A DNA stretch of 64,000 nt from Chitinophaga vietnamensis (GCF_902167635.1 NZ_CABHMS010000002.1:744001-808000), one strand, 5' to 3'. Positions 18,465 through 29,027 are shown, counted from the first letter of the stretch. The notes: generated from the letters alone by a model not told the origin. A program made the numbers and translations.

Positions 18465-20045
18465 ATGGAATATATTCCGTATGGAAAGACCGGTTACTTC
18501 AATCAGCTGGTCACCGATTTCTTGGCCGAAGATCCGCAGCTCAGACCTTTTTACACCTATTCTCCAATACATCCCGATTTTGCCGCCGCCATCAAAGCCA
18601 GGCAATCGTTTAACACGCCCAGGGCGGCCCTGGTAGCGGCGCTGGAGCAACAATACAGTTCGCTGTCGCCGGTAAAGGCCGTGCAGGATAATATCCGCCT
18701 GCTGGCCAATGATAATACCTTCACCGCCTGTACGGCCCACCAGCCCAATATCTTCACCGGTTATCTCTATTTTGTTTATAAGATATTACAGACCATCAAG
18801 CTGTGTACAACACTGAAAGAACAGTATCCGCAACACAACTTCGTGCCGGTATATTACATGGGCAGTGAAGATGCCGACCTCGACGAGCTGGGAAGCATCT
18901 ACCTCGAAGGTCGCACGCTCACCTGGGAAACCAGCCAGCATGGCGCAGTAGGCCGCATGCAGCCGGAAGGCCTGCAAAAACTGATCGATGAGATACAACA
19001 GTCCGTTGGCTACGCGCCGCATGGCGCCGAACTGATCGAGCTGCTCCGCAAAGCCTACCTCGAACATGCCAATATCCAGGAAGCAACGCTCTTCCTCGTC
19101 CATGAACTGTTTGGCCGCTATGGCCTGGTAGTAGTGGTGCCGGACAGCCCCGCTTTAAAACGTTTATACATTCCCGTTATAAAGGACGAATTGTTCCACC
19201 AGCGTTCGCAACACCTCGTGAACGATACCCTGCAGCAGATATCCGCTCATTATAAGATACAGGCCAATCCCCGTGAGATCAACCTGTTCTACCTGATGGA
19301 TGGCATGCGGGAACGTATTGTGCAGGAAGGGGAGCAGTGGAAGGTGCTCAATACCCGCATCACGTTTACCGCCAGCGCGCTGGAAGCCGAGCTGGAAGCG
19401 CATCCCGAGCGTTTCAGCCCTAATGTGATCCTGCGTGGCATGTTCCAGGAAACCATCCTGCCGGATATCGCTTTCATCGGCGGCGGCGGCGAAATCGCCT
19501 ACTGGCTTGAATTAAAAAGTCTCTTCGCTTATTATAAAGTACCCTACCCGGTATTGCTCCTGCGCAACTCTTTCCTGCTGATCGACGAAACCGCGCAGCA
19601 ACGCATGCACAAGCTGGAACTCGCTCCTGAAGCGCTTTTCAAAAGTACGGAAGACCTGGTGAATGATTTTGTACAAAAGCATACCAACGCTTCGCTGGTA
19701 TTAAAAGAAGAATATAGCGCAATAGAAAAATTGTTCGACGAGCTGGAGGCCAAAGCCCGCAGCATCGATATCACGCTGGTGGCCACCACCGGCTCCGAGC
19801 GCAAGAAAGCGATGAAATCTATCAGCAAGCTGGAACACAAATTCCTGCGCGCCGAGAAGAAAAAGTTTGCGTGGCAGACAGACCAGATCCGTACCCTGAA
19901 GGCGAAACTGTTTCCCGCAGGGTCTTTGCAGGAGCGTAAAGAAAACTTCATTCCCTGGTATGCGCAGGAGGGGCCGGCCTTTTTCGACCGGCTGCTGGCG
20001 GCGCTGACGCCGGTATCAGATCAGTTTACGATTGTGCTGGCGTAG
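18465..20045 (+). CDS. bshC: Bacillithiol biosynthesis cysteine-adding enzyme BshC
   Basis: The product has 526 residues, the usual length for BshC. The N-terminal Rossmann-like core has AHQPNIFTGYLYFVYKILQ near residue 90 and YYMGSEDADLDELG near 130. A coiled coil lies near the C-terminus (about residues 420-480). BshC ligates L-cysteine to glucosaminyl-malate to complete bacillithiol, the low-molecular-weight thiol of many Bacteroidota and Firmicutes. bshA and bshB are not in the window. The last 20 bases overlap the convergent FUSC-family gene. Confidence 0.93.
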   Translation: MEYIPYGKTGYFNQLVTDFLAEDPQLRPFYTYSPIHPDFAAAIKARQSFNTPRAALVAALEQQYSSLSPVKAVQDNIRLLANDNTFTACTAHQPNIFTGYLYFVYKILQTIKLCTTLKEQYPQHNFVPVYYMGSEDADLDELGSIYLEGRTLTWETSQHGAVGRMQPEGLQKLIDEIQQSVGYAPHGAELIELLRKAYLEHANIQEATLFLVHELFGRYGLVVVVPDSPALKRLYIPVIKDELFHQRSQHLVNDTLQQISAHYKIQANPREINLFYLMDGMRERIVQEGEQWKVLNTRITFTASALEAELEAHPERFSPNVILRGMFQETILPDIAFIGGGGEIAYWLELKSLFAYYKVPYPVLLLRNSFLLIDETAQQRMHKLELAPEALFKSTEDLVNDFVQKHTNASLVLKEEYSAIEKLFDELEAKARSIDITLVATTGSERKKAMKSISKLEHKFLRAEKKKFAWQTDQIRTLKAKLFPAGSLQERKENFIPWYAQEGPAFFDRLLAALTPVSDQFTIVLA

Positions 20046-22269
20046 CGGGTTGCAGGGCCTTGCCCATATCTTTCAGCAGTGAGAAGATCGCTTGCAGCTG
20101 ATCGTGTACCTGTTTCAGTTCCAGCATCTCATCGCGCACGGGGGTAGCGCCTTTACCCTCGTTGATCTCCTGTTGCCTTTCCTGTACCAGGCTTTCCAGC
20201 CGGCCATCCAGTTGCTCAAAAGCCTGTACGGGCGCGGGCAGCTGCGCATTGGCCCTGGTGGCGGGGTCCAGCAGTTGCAGGAGCTGGTCCATATAGTGCA
20301 GCAGGAACACGGTGATTTCGTTATACTCCGGCCGTGGGAACTGCACACCGTGATGCATGCTGTAAGCCGCCAGGGCAGCGGTATGCGAGGTGAGGGTATG
20401 GTTCAGTACCACAAAGTGGTACACGCGGGAGGCATTCTTTTGTTTGCTCTTCGGCTCCGACAACATACGCTGGAAAGCCGCCATCATATTGGCGGTAGCC
20501 ACATAAGTATCTTTCCTGGCCAGCTTGAAATCCATAACAGTAACCGGCGTGCCGGCATATACGCCCATCACCTGCGCGAAGTAAAGGCGGTTGGCCTTTA
20601 ACATTTTCTGCATGTAATCCGGTAGGAAATTATGCTCCCAGCTAGGCCACAGCACCATGTTTGCCACGAAGGCAAGGCCTCCGCCAATGAAGGTGTCGAG
20701 CACCCGTTGCGCGGCATTGTACAGGTCAGACGGATGCAGGAAATGCAGCAGGAAGATGATGAACGGCGTTACAAAAAATACGCTCAGCGTATAGCGGAAG
20801 CTCATAAAGCTGTAGGCGCCGAGGATACAGAGTAACATGGTTATAAAGATGACCGTGGGATTTTTGGTGAGATACAACAATCCTGCGGCAAACAAAGCGC
20901 CTGTAACGGTACCGATTAAACGTTGTATGCTGCGTGAGCGCGTAAGCCCGAAGCCTGGCTTCAGGATCACTACTACGGTCAGCAATATCCAGTATACACG
21001 ATCGAGATGAAAGCTCATGCCCAGGATGTAACCCGCCGTGGTGGCCAGGCTCACGCGGATAGCATGCCGGAATATCTGCGACTTGAACGTGAGGTTGTCT
21101 TTGAAGGTCTCGAAATCATATTTCTGCCGCGTTGTAAATTTCGATAGTTCCAGCTTGGGATCGATGGAAGCGTCTTTCAGTCTTTCCAGGCGTGTAAGGC
21201 GGTGCAGGTTATAGATACGCTGCGCCATGTCCTGCAGGTTTTGCAGGATGTTGGTGAGCGGTATGGTCAGCGTTCTTTCCTTGAGGGTAGGGTATTGCAG
21301 TGTAATATCCGCGATAGCTTTCTTCACTTTCTCCATCTCATATTTGAGATTGGCGCGTGGCAGGGAACGTTGTCCGGCCGCTACCGCCAGACCTATCACC
21401 TTCAGCTCTTCTGCAAATTCCAGTATCAGCTGGTGGAATTTCTCCAATATATCTCTCTCCCTGAAATCCTCCTGTAAGGCATGATAATCTGTTTGCGATG
21501 CCATAATTTGTTCCTGCAAATCCACCATATCCAGGAAGATGAGCACCATACTTTTGTTGATGCTGGTAGTGCCTTGCTGGTCGGAACGGCGCTTCAGCAG
21601 CAGTTCCCGCACGTTCTCCTGTTTCTCGTTCACGATCACCTGCTGTGCCAGCACCGCTTTATAGTTGTCGGTGATATTGATACCAGGTATATAGAAATTG
21701 GCGCGCAGTTCCAGGTAGCGCGCTGTTTGCTGGATACAATCACCGAGGGCCTGCTGTACATTGAGGTAAGGCCTGATTTGCCAAAGTAGGAGCGCCAGCA
21801 TGGCGTACCAGATGCTGCCCAGCAATACCATGAAAGCATGCAGCAGCGTGGTTTGCGGCGTTTGCAGCGATTCTCCCAGCATCGACACCATCACTAACAG
21901 GCATCCCGTGCCAATGTTGCCGCCACGGTTACCATATACGAGCATCATCGCAAATACAAAGCAGCAACCGAGTATCCAGCCCGTCATCAGGATGGGGAAG
22001 CGCATGAGCAAACCCGTGCCCAGCGCGGTGAGGAAGATGAGGATAGTGCTGATGACAAGGCCGTTCCGTTTATGGATGATAGTGCCCGGCACATCGCTGA
22101 GGGCGGTACACAATGCGCCCATCGACATGGCGATGCCCAGCCCTAATTGCCCCATCGCGGCGAATACCAGTGATGGTATCACTACGCTGATAGTGGTACG
22201 CAGGCCATTACTGAAATGATAACTATAAAGGAAACGCTTGATATCGTTGATCAACTGTTCTGTACGCAA
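20026..22269 (-). CDS. FUSC-family (YccS-like) inner membrane protein
   Basis: The product has 747 residues. Two blocks of hydrophobic helices (about residues 20-160 and 400-530) flank a cytosolic helical domain of about 230 residues, and a helical C-terminal tail follows. This is the duplicated FUSC arrangement of YccS/YhfK proteins and plant aluminium-activated channels. Members are associated with export of aromatic acids or other anions, but the substrate of this one is unknown. It overlaps the 3' end of bshC by 20 bp on the opposite strand, so readthrough from either gene would yield antisense RNA. Confidence 0.86.
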   Translation of the reverse strand: MRTEQLINDIKRFLYSYHFSNGLRTTISVVIPSLVFAAMGQLGLGIAMSMGALCTALSDVPGTIIHKRNGLVISTILIFLTALGTGLLMRFPILMTGWILGCCFVFAMMLVYGNRGGNIGTGCLLVMVSMLGESLQTPQTTLLHAFMVLLGSIWYAMLALLLWQIRPYLNVQQALGDCIQQTARYLELRANFYIPGINITDNYKAVLAQQVIVNEKQENVRELLLKRRSDQQGTTSINKSMVLIFLDMVDLQEQIMASQTDYHALQEDFRERDILEKFHQLILEFAEELKVIGLAVAAGQRSLPRANLKYEMEKVKKAIADITLQYPTLKERTLTIPLTNILQNLQDMAQRIYNLHRLTRLERLKDASIDPKLELSKFTTRQKYDFETFKDNLTFKSQIFRHAIRVSLATTAGYILGMSFHLDRVYWILLTVVVILKPGFGLTRSRSIQRLIGTVTGALFAAGLLYLTKNPTVIFITMLLCILGAYSFMSFRYTLSVFFVTPFIIFLLHFLHPSDLYNAAQRVLDTFIGGGLAFVANMVLWPSWEHNFLPDYMQKMLKANRLYFAQVMGVYAGTPVTVMDFKLARKDTYVATANMMAAFQRMLSEPKSKQKNASRVYHFVVLNHTLTSHTAALAAYSMHHGVQFPRPEYNEITVFLLHYMDQLLQLLDPATRANAQLPAPVQAFEQLDGRLESLVQERQQEINEGKGATPVRDEMLELKQVHDQLQAIFSLLKDMGKALQPATPAQS

Positions 22270-22361
22270 ACTTATCTGGGTTTAGGAGCTGCAAAGGTAG
22301 CTATTAGCGCACAGCAAAAAAAGCGAGGTCTTATTTGCATGATAGTATAAATACTTGCGGA

Positions 22362-22583
22362 GGCTACCGAGCTATCGCCCCTACGGGGCTGATCGTTATG
22401 TAGATTGTATTTTAATCGGTACCGCCCCTACGGGGCGGCATATTGGTAGATGCGATGCGGGCTACCAATATATCGCCCCGTAGGGGCGAAAGCCCGGTAG
22501 ATAAAACGTAGGATACGCTGCATTCAGCTCCGTAGGGGCTGACGCCCGGGCCTACCGGGCGTCAGCCCGGGTATTAACGGGCG
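22362..22583. repeat. Foldback repeat with CCCTACGGGG motifs, copy B
   Basis: This sits in the 371-bp gap 22270-22640, which holds no gene. Its central part matches copies A and C closely (the GGGGCGG, TATTGGTAG and CTACCAATA hairpin). Its outer arms (22384-22403 and 22512-22532) no longer pair well: the right arm resembles copy C, whereas the left arm has drifted. It ends in GGGCGTCAGCCCGGG-type short inverted repeats. It lies 58 bp downstream of the TonB-dependent receptor gene's stop, with both flanking genes on the minus strand. Confidence 0.9.
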
Positions 22584-22640
22584 TAACCCACGCATTAATA
22601 CGTGATGTACAACCTGCGTATCAAATTACGATCTACGCCA

Positions 22641-25007
22641 TCATTTATTATCCCGCAATTTGCTAAAACGCCAGCTGAAGCCGATCGAATAAGAGTTACC
22701 GCGTATCAGTGCCGTAGCGGTCCGGTGAAAAGAGGCATCCCTCGTATCCGTGACCACGCTGCGGTTGGCCTGGAATGGTTGATTGGCGGACAGCGTCAGC
22801 GATGCCTTGTTCTTCAGCAGTTCTTTTCTCACAGAAAACCCGTAGCCGATATAACTACCGCTGGAGCCTTGCAGGTTCACGGTGCCGGAATTATAGTTGG
22901 CATTGATATCCGCGCGGAGGCCATGGCCGAAGTTATAATCTGTGCTCAGATAGGCGCTCACTGTAAAGCCGCTGTTGTCAATCGGCTGTGTGCCGTTACT
23001 TTTCATTCGGGCATAGGCGCCGCGGATATTGCCGCCCAGGTTCCAATTGCTGTTAAGCGGAATACGGCTGTTGACATTAAGCCCTGCATTCACTACGGCG
23101 CCGATGTTATCGTAGGTGGTGTAGGTAATGGTTTTGATGCTGTCGAGGCGTGTGATAGCCTGTATCTGGTCGTTGCTGAAACTACCGTCCAGGCCCAGGC
23201 TGAGGAATGTTTTCTTGAGCATGGCGTTGTAGTAGAGCCCGAAAGCATTGGTGAAAGAGGGTTTCAGGTCAGGGTTGCCATAGGTGATGTTACGCGGGTC
23301 GTTGTCATTTACGTAGGGGTTGAGGCTCCCGATATCGGGCCGCTCAACGCGACGGCTATACGAAAATGAGAGGGAGTTAAAGCCTTTCATGTTGTAATAC
23401 ATGCTGAGCGTGGGTATCAGGTTGGTGAACCGGGATTGAATGGAGGTTTTATTGGAGATGAAATCGCCTGTGAGGTTAGAGGACTCCATGCGCAAACCGC
23501 CTTGCACGCTGCATTTTTCGCCGATCTTGATGCGATAGGTCGTGTAAACTGCAAATACTTCCTGTCGGTATTTGAAGATATTGGCGCGGGCGGGGTTCTC
23601 TTCATAGATGCTATCCGGGTTGCGTACCAGCTGGTGGTAATCGTTATCGGCTTCATTGAAATTATACCGGATGCCGGCTTCCAGGCGTTGCCCCTTGCGC
23701 AGCGGCAGCGAATAGTCAGCCTGCGCAATGCCGCTTTTGTTGTTATAGTGACTATTATTCAGGTAGAAGCTGTCCCTCCCCGGGGTGTTATGCTGCTGAT
23801 TATCGGTGCCGCTGAAACTGTTGCCATTATTGGTGCTGATGAAGGCGGACAGTTCATGTCCTTCTTTGTTAAACTTTTTGATATATGATAGCGAAAAGTC
23901 ATAGCCATCGTTATGACTGTTGGTAATGCTGCTGTAGTGGCCTGTTTGGCTCAAGGCGCCGCTGCTGTCGAACAGCTGGTTGAACTGTGGCGCGATGTTG
24001 CGGTTGGCGCTCTTGTTGAAACTGCCGGTAAGCGTGACGGTGCTGGTGCTGTCGATATCATAGCTGAGTTCCAGGCTGCCGAAATAGTTTTTGTCGCGGT
24101 TGGAGGTAGAGGTTTCCTGTTGCAGGATATTTTTGTTGCCTGGTATCAGGCTTTCCTGGCTGGAGCTGTTGCCGATGCGGTTATAGGAGAAGTTGCCTGC
24201 GCCGAATGCGCCCAGTCCCCATTTGCCGGTTTTGGCATTGAAGGAGCCATTCAGGTTGGTGGAGCCGAGGGTATTGTAGGAGGCGGAGAGGCCGCCATTG
24301 TAACCGATGATCCGCTTTTGTGTGATGATATTGATAATGCCGCCAACGCCTTCCGCTTCATATTTAGCGGATGGCTCGGTGATGATCTCGATCCTTTTGA
24401 TGAGATTGGCGGGAAAGGCTGCCAGGGCTTCTTTCGGGTTGCGCGTGACGATAGAGGTAGGCCGGCCATTGAGCAGCACTTTGTAATTGGTTTGTCCTTT
24501 CAGGCGGATGGTGCCGTCCGGACTTACAGTTACCATCGGCACTTTGCGCATGATCTCTGCGGCGGAGGCGTTGTCTTTGTCTACGTCATTCTCCACATTA
24601 TAAACGAGGGTGCCGTCTTTCATTTCTATCAGGGGGCGCTGGCCGGTAACGGTTACGCCGCCGAGCTGGCGGTAGGCCTGGCTCAGGTAGCTCACGCCCA
24701 GGCGCTTTACGAGATGCATGGAATCAATATGGAAGGTGTCGATCAGGCGGGGCGCATAGCCCAGCATGGTGATGCCTACCTGGTAGGAGCCATAGCCGAT
24801 ATCGCTGAAACTGAAGCTGCCGTTATTGTCGGCCAGTACGTGTGCAATGGTTTTGCGGTCTTGTGCCTGCATCAGCACAATGGTGGCGTATTCTACGGGT
24901 TTCCGGGTAAGGCTGTCTACCACCTGGCCCACCACCATGGTCCGCTGTTGCGCTCTAGTGGCGAAGGCACTCAGGCAGAAAAGCAGGATAATAATGCTTT
25001 TATGCAT
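22641..25007 (-). CDS. TonB-dependent receptor of the outer membrane beta-barrel family
   Basis: The product has 788 residues. A signal peptide (MHKSIIILLFCLSAFATRAQQ) is followed by a carboxypeptidase-regulatory-like beta domain (VVGQVVDSLTRKPVEYATIVL), a plug domain (residues about 130-230, including YKVLLNGRPTSIV and AEGVGGIINIITQK) and a barrel of about 22 strands. The end (SYSIGFSWRFSKL) gives the terminal aromatic strand. It belongs to the OMP_b-brl_3 group, lacking an adjacent SusD gene, so import of a glycan is not implied. Ligand is unknown. The start is the ATG at 25007. Confidence 0.9.
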   Translation of the reverse strand: MHKSIIILLFCLSAFATRAQQRTMVVGQVVDSLTRKPVEYATIVLMQAQDRKTIAHVLADNNGSFSFSDIGYGSYQVGITMLGYAPRLIDTFHIDSMHLVKRLGVSYLSQAYRQLGGVTVTGQRPLIEMKDGTLVYNVENDVDKDNASAAEIMRKVPMVTVSPDGTIRLKGQTNYKVLLNGRPTSIVTRNPKEALAAFPANLIKRIEIITEPSAKYEAEGVGGIINIITQKRIIGYNGGLSASYNTLGSTNLNGSFNAKTGKWGLGAFGAGNFSYNRIGNSSSQESLIPGNKNILQQETSTSNRDKNYFGSLELSYDIDSTSTVTLTGSFNKSANRNIAPQFNQLFDSSGALSQTGHYSSITNSHNDGYDFSLSYIKKFNKEGHELSAFISTNNGNSFSGTDNQQHNTPGRDSFYLNNSHYNNKSGIAQADYSLPLRKGQRLEAGIRYNFNEADNDYHQLVRNPDSIYEENPARANIFKYRQEVFAVYTTYRIKIGEKCSVQGGLRMESSNLTGDFISNKTSIQSRFTNLIPTLSMYYNMKGFNSLSFSYSRRVERPDIGSLNPYVNDNDPRNITYGNPDLKPSFTNAFGLYYNAMLKKTFLSLGLDGSFSNDQIQAITRLDSIKTITYTTYDNIGAVVNAGLNVNSRIPLNSNWNLGGNIRGAYARMKSNGTQPIDNSGFTVSAYLSTDYNFGHGLRADINANYNSGTVNLQGSSGSYIGYGFSVRKELLKNKASLTLSANQPFQANRSVVTDTRDASFHRTATALIRGNSYSIGFSWRFSKLRDNK

Positions 25008-25023
25008 GATCGATCGTTGGCAT

Positions 25024-25165
25024 TTTTGAGGGACTTAGCTATTTAGCTATTTGTTTATTTGTTTATTTGTTCATTTACATTCGTTGGCAATGTCGCCGGG
25101 AGGCGCAATAATAAAATGCATAAATAAAAAAATAACCAAATAAAAAAATAACTAAATGATTAGCA
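25024..25165. repeat. Degenerate foldback of TTTAGCTATTTGTTTATTT units
   Basis: In the 416-bp gap 25008-25423, tandem TTTGTTTA and TTTAGCTA units on the left (about 25034-25075) are the approximate complement of TAAATAAAAAAATAACC units on the right (about 25120-25160). Pairing is imperfect. There is no gene in this gap. The remainder (25165-25380) is AT-rich without recognisable structure, apart from the promoter element before smc. Confidence 0.55.
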
Positions 25166-25387
25166 ATCTAACACTTGTTACTGCATTAAGGGAGCGGTCA
25201 TGATAACAGGCGCTGGTTATTTTTAAAGGGTATTAAATTTTAATCATGCTTTTTACTATATTTATAATCAGAGTATTATAATTTCTGAAGATAAAGTCCC
25301 GATATTAAATTATTCACAATTGTGTATAAAAAAATAGGGGATATTATAGGTTCTCACTTAATTTACCTTTTCATTCGGGTAAAATTA

Positions 25388-25395
25388 TATCTTTG
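25388..25395 (+). promoter_or_regulatory. Bacteroidota -7 promoter box before smc
   Basis: TATCTTTG fits the -7 consensus TAnnTTTG exactly and lies 28 bases before the GTG start of smc. No good -33 TTTG is seen 17-23 bases upstream, so the assignment rests on the -7 box. A GGAG Shine-Dalgarno at 25414-25417 then precedes the start codon by six bases. Confidence 0.6.
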
Positions 25396-25423
25396 ACGCC
25401 TTAAAAAAACCTCGGAGTAAGTC

Positions 25424-28400
25424 GTGCGCTTAAAAACACTAGAAATTAAAGGCTTTAAAAGTTTTGCAGATAAGACCGTTTTGCAGTTTGACGAAGGCAT
25501 TACTGGGGTGATTGGGCCAAACGGTTGCGGCAAAAGTAATATCATCGACTCAATCCGCTGGGTAATCGGAGAGCACAAAATCAGCAACCTGCGCTCGGAA
25601 AACCAGGCAGGGCTGGTGTTCAACGGCTCCAAAACCCGCTCCGCCAGCGGTATGGCAGAAGTTAGCCTCACGTTCGAAAATACCAAGAACGTACTGCCCA
25701 CCGAATTTACTACGGTAACGATTACACGTAAATTTTACAAGAACGGCGACAGTGAATACCGGCTGAACGATGTTGCCTGCCGCCTTAAAGACATCCACAA
25801 CCTGTTCATGGACACCGGTGTGAGCACCGACTCCTACGCCATCATCGAACTAGGCATGGTGGATGATATCATCAAAGATAAAGAGAACAGCCGCCGCCGC
25901 ATGCTCGAACAAGCCGCCGGCATCTCCATCTACAAAACCCGTAAGAAGGAAGCCAAAGCCAAGCTGGACGCCACCGAAGGTGACCTCAACCGCATTGAAG
26001 ACCTCCTCTTCGAAATCAATAACAACCTGAAAACCCTCGAAAGCCAGGCCCGCAAAGCCGAACGCTTCTACGAGGTGAAAAAAGAATACCGCGAGATCAG
26101 CATCGAACTGGCTAAAGCAGCACTGGAAGGGTTTAACGTTACTTTCAAAGACCTGTCCGACAAACAACAGGAAGAAAGCGACCGCAAATTGCAACTCGAA
26201 ACAGAGATCACCACCGCGGAAGCCGCCGTGGAAGAGGATAAACTACACTTCGTAGCCAAGGAACGGGAACTGCAAAGCCTGCAGAAATCATTCAACGAAC
26301 TCGTTGCTACCATCCGCACCAAAGAAAATGACAAGAACCTCGCTACGCAACAGCTTACCTACCTGCGCGAACGCGAGAAAAATATCAGCGACTTCCTCAA
26401 CAGCGCGGAAGGCCAGCTGCAGGGCCTCAACACCTCCATCGAATTTTCAGAGAAACAGGTAGTGGAAGAAAGCGAGATATTCGAGACCATGGAAGATGAA
26501 CTCGAAACCCTGCGCGAAATGGTGGATGAAAAGAAAGAGAAATTCCACCTCAAGAAACAGGCCCTCGAAACCCTGCGCAACGACCAGCAACGCTGGCAAC
26601 GCCAACAGTTCGAAGCCGAAAAGAAAGTAGCCGTAGCCGATACTTCCGTGCAGAACCTGCAACGCAGCATCCAGCAATTACAGGAAGAAAAAGCCAGCCG
26701 CCAGCAACAGATCACCCAGCTCGAAACAGAAAAAGCCAATCTCCACCAAACACTGGAAACAGGCAAAAAAGAACTGGATGAAATGGTGCGCTTCCAGGAA
26801 GAAACCAAGGGCAAGATCCTCGCTACCCAATCCGATATCGAAGGCCTGCGCGATCAGCTGGTAGATGAAAACCGTAAACTCGATTCCAAAAAGAACGAAT
26901 ACGACCTGCTGAAATCACTGGTAGACAGCCTCGAAGGCTATCCTGAAAGTATCAAGTTCCTCAAGAAGAACGCAGAATGGAACAACGAAGCGCCCATCCT
27001 CAGCGATATCTTTTTCTGTAAGGAAGATTACCGCACCTGCGTGGAAAACCTGCTCGAGCCGTATCTCAACTACTACGTGGTAAATAACGCCGCAGAAGCC
27101 ATACAGGCCATCCAGCTGCTGGACAGCAACAAAAAAGGGAAAGCCAATTTCTTCATCCTCGATCAGTTCCGGGTACAAACTGCCGGCAGCTATACGCCGC
27201 CAGGCACCATCCCCGCGCTGGACGTGGTGGAGATCGATGAAAAATACAAAGGCCTGGGCCAGTTCCTGCTCGGCAAAGTGTTCATCAGCGAAGATATCAG
27301 CCGCCTGGAATACAGCCAGCTGTCGGACCAGGACATCCTGCTCGTAGAGAAATCAGGCCGCATGCATCGCGGCAAATACAATATCAGCGGCGGTTCCGTG
27401 GGATTGTTCGAAGGTAAAAAACTGGGCCGCGCCAAAAACCTGGAAAAGCTCGAAGCCGAGATCAAAGACCTGGAAGCCGTAGTAGCAACGCTCCGCACAC
27501 AGCTGCAACAGAAACACAACGAAGTGCTCGGCTACAACAGCCAGCTCAATGAAAATAATATCAATGCCGCCCGCGAGCGGATCAACCAGCTGAACAACCA
27601 GCTGTTTGGCCTCCAGAACAGGATCGAGAACTTCCACCATCTCATCGAGGCAGGCGATAAACGCCTCGCTGAAATGCAGCAGTCGCTCGACGCCAACCAG
27701 GAAAGCATCTCCGGCGTACGCGACGAACTCGAAAACCTGAACGACCGCGTGAATGAGCTGCAAGACAGCATCACCGCGGCCGACCGCGACGCGCAGGAAA
27801 CAGAACAGCAGTTCAACATGGCCAACGTGCAGTTCAATAACCAGAACCTGCAACATACCCGCCAACACAGCAAGATACAGGCGCTCAAACAGGAACTGGA
27901 GTTCAAACGCAAACAACTCTCAGACCTGCACATCCAGATCACCAATAACAAATCACAGCTCGAAGATGCCGTAGCCAATATCGCCGCGGCCACTGAAAAG
28001 CTGAGCCATGCCGATGATGGCCTCGTAGAACTGTTCCGCCAGCGTGAAGAAGAAGAGAAAGCCCTGAATGAAAAAGACCAGGAATACTATAACTTCCGCA
28101 ACCACCTGCAAGAGCTGGAAAGCACGCTGCGTACCAAACAGCGCGCAAAAGAACAGCTCGAACAACAGCTCAATACCATCAAAGACAAGGTGAACGAACT
28201 GAAACTGCAACTGGCCTCCATGAAAGAAAGGCTGAGCGTAGAGTTCAAAGTGAACCTGGATGAGATACTGGATGAACAACGCAGCTCCGATATGCCGGTA
28301 GATGAGTTACAGGCCAGCGCAGAACGACTGAAAAAACGCCTGGAAAATATGGGAGAGATCAACCCCACTGCCATCGAGGCTTTCCAGGAAATGAAGAAAA

Positions 28401-28954
28401 GATATGAGTTCATCCTCGAACAGAAAACAGACCTGGTAAACGCGAAAGACTCGCTCCTGGCCACTATCCAGGAAGTGGAATCTACCGCCAACCAGAAGTT
28501 CCTGGATACTTTCAATACCGTAAAGGAAAACTTTATCCGCGTGTTCAAAGCGCTGTTTACCGAAGAAGACCAATGTGATATGGTGCTGAGCGATCCGGAA
28601 AACCTCGCTGAAACCGGCATCGAGATCATCGCAAAACCCAAAGGCAAGCGGCCTGCGGCCATCACGCAGCTCTCCGGTGGAGAGAAAACGCTCACCGCCA
28701 CGGCGCTGCTCTTCGCTATCTACCTGATCAAACCAGCGCCATTCTGTATCCTCGATGAGGTAGACGCTCCGCTGGATGACGCCAACGTAGGCAAGTTCAC
28801 CAACATGATCCGCAAGTTTTCCGACAATTCCCAGTTCATCATCGTAACGCATAACAAACAGACCATGGCCGCTGTGGACGTGATCTACGGCGTTACCATG
28901 CAGGAGCCGGGCGTAAGCAAACTGGTACCCGTTGATTTCAGGAGTTTGAACTGA
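25424..28954 (+). CDS. smc: Chromosome segregation protein SMC
   Basis: The product has 1176 residues, full length for SMC. Walker A is GPNGCGKSN (about residues 32-40). A long coiled coil runs to the hinge at about 500-670 (SLEGYPESIKFL to MHRGKYNISGGSVG), and the return coil leads to the ABC signature LSGGEKTLTATA and Walker B CILDEVDAPLDD. The protein dimerises through the hinge and organises the chromosome with ScpA/ScpB, which are not in the window. GTG is the start codon: it has a GGAG ribosome site six bases upstream, and MRLKTLEIKGFKSFADKT matches the conserved SMC N-terminus. Confidence 0.97.
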   Translation: MRLKTLEIKGFKSFADKTVLQFDEGITGVIGPNGCGKSNIIDSIRWVIGEHKISNLRSENQAGLVFNGSKTRSASGMAEVSLTFENTKNVLPTEFTTVTITRKFYKNGDSEYRLNDVACRLKDIHNLFMDTGVSTDSYAIIELGMVDDIIKDKENSRRRMLEQAAGISIYKTRKKEAKAKLDATEGDLNRIEDLLFEINNNLKTLESQARKAERFYEVKKEYREISIELAKAALEGFNVTFKDLSDKQQEESDRKLQLETEITTAEAAVEEDKLHFVAKERELQSLQKSFNELVATIRTKENDKNLATQQLTYLREREKNISDFLNSAEGQLQGLNTSIEFSEKQVVEESEIFETMEDELETLREMVDEKKEKFHLKKQALETLRNDQQRWQRQQFEAEKKVAVADTSVQNLQRSIQQLQEEKASRQQQITQLETEKANLHQTLETGKKELDEMVRFQEETKGKILATQSDIEGLRDQLVDENRKLDSKKNEYDLLKSLVDSLEGYPESIKFLKKNAEWNNEAPILSDIFFCKEDYRTCVENLLEPYLNYYVVNNAAEAIQAIQLLDSNKKGKANFFILDQFRVQTAGSYTPPGTIPALDVVEIDEKYKGLGQFLLGKVFISEDISRLEYSQLSDQDILLVEKSGRMHRGKYNISGGSVGLFEGKKLGRAKNLEKLEAEIKDLEAVVATLRTQLQQKHNEVLGYNSQLNENNINAARERINQLNNQLFGLQNRIENFHHLIEAGDKRLAEMQQSLDANQESISGVRDELENLNDRVNELQDSITAADRDAQETEQQFNMANVQFNNQNLQHTRQHSKIQALKQELEFKRKQLSDLHIQITNNKSQLEDAVANIAAATEKLSHADDGLVELFRQREEEEKALNEKDQEYYNFRNHLQELESTLRTKQRAKEQLEQQLNTIKDKVNELKLQLASMKERLSVEFKVNLDEILDEQRSSDMPVDELQASAERLKKRLENMGEINPTAIEAFQEMKKRYEFILEQKTDLVNAKDSLLATIQEVESTANQKFLDTFNTVKENFIRVFKALFTEEDQCDMVLSDPENLAETGIEIIAKPKGKRPAAITQLSGGEKTLTATALLFAIYLIKPAPFCILDEVDAPLDDANVGKFTNMIRKFSDNSQFIIVTHNKQTMAAVDVIYGVTMQEPGVSKLVPVDFRSLN

Positions 28955-29027
28955 CGGGGCCACTCGGTTGTTGTAACAAAAATGAAGTGAATTCTTTATT
29001 CAAAAAAAATAAAAAACTCTAAAGACT

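Noticed and set aside
23913-25046. Plus-strand open frame of 377 codons opposite the TonB-dependent receptor gene
   Set aside because: The receptor on the other strand has signal peptide, plug and barrel motifs. The plus frame has no recognisable domain and runs past the receptor's start.
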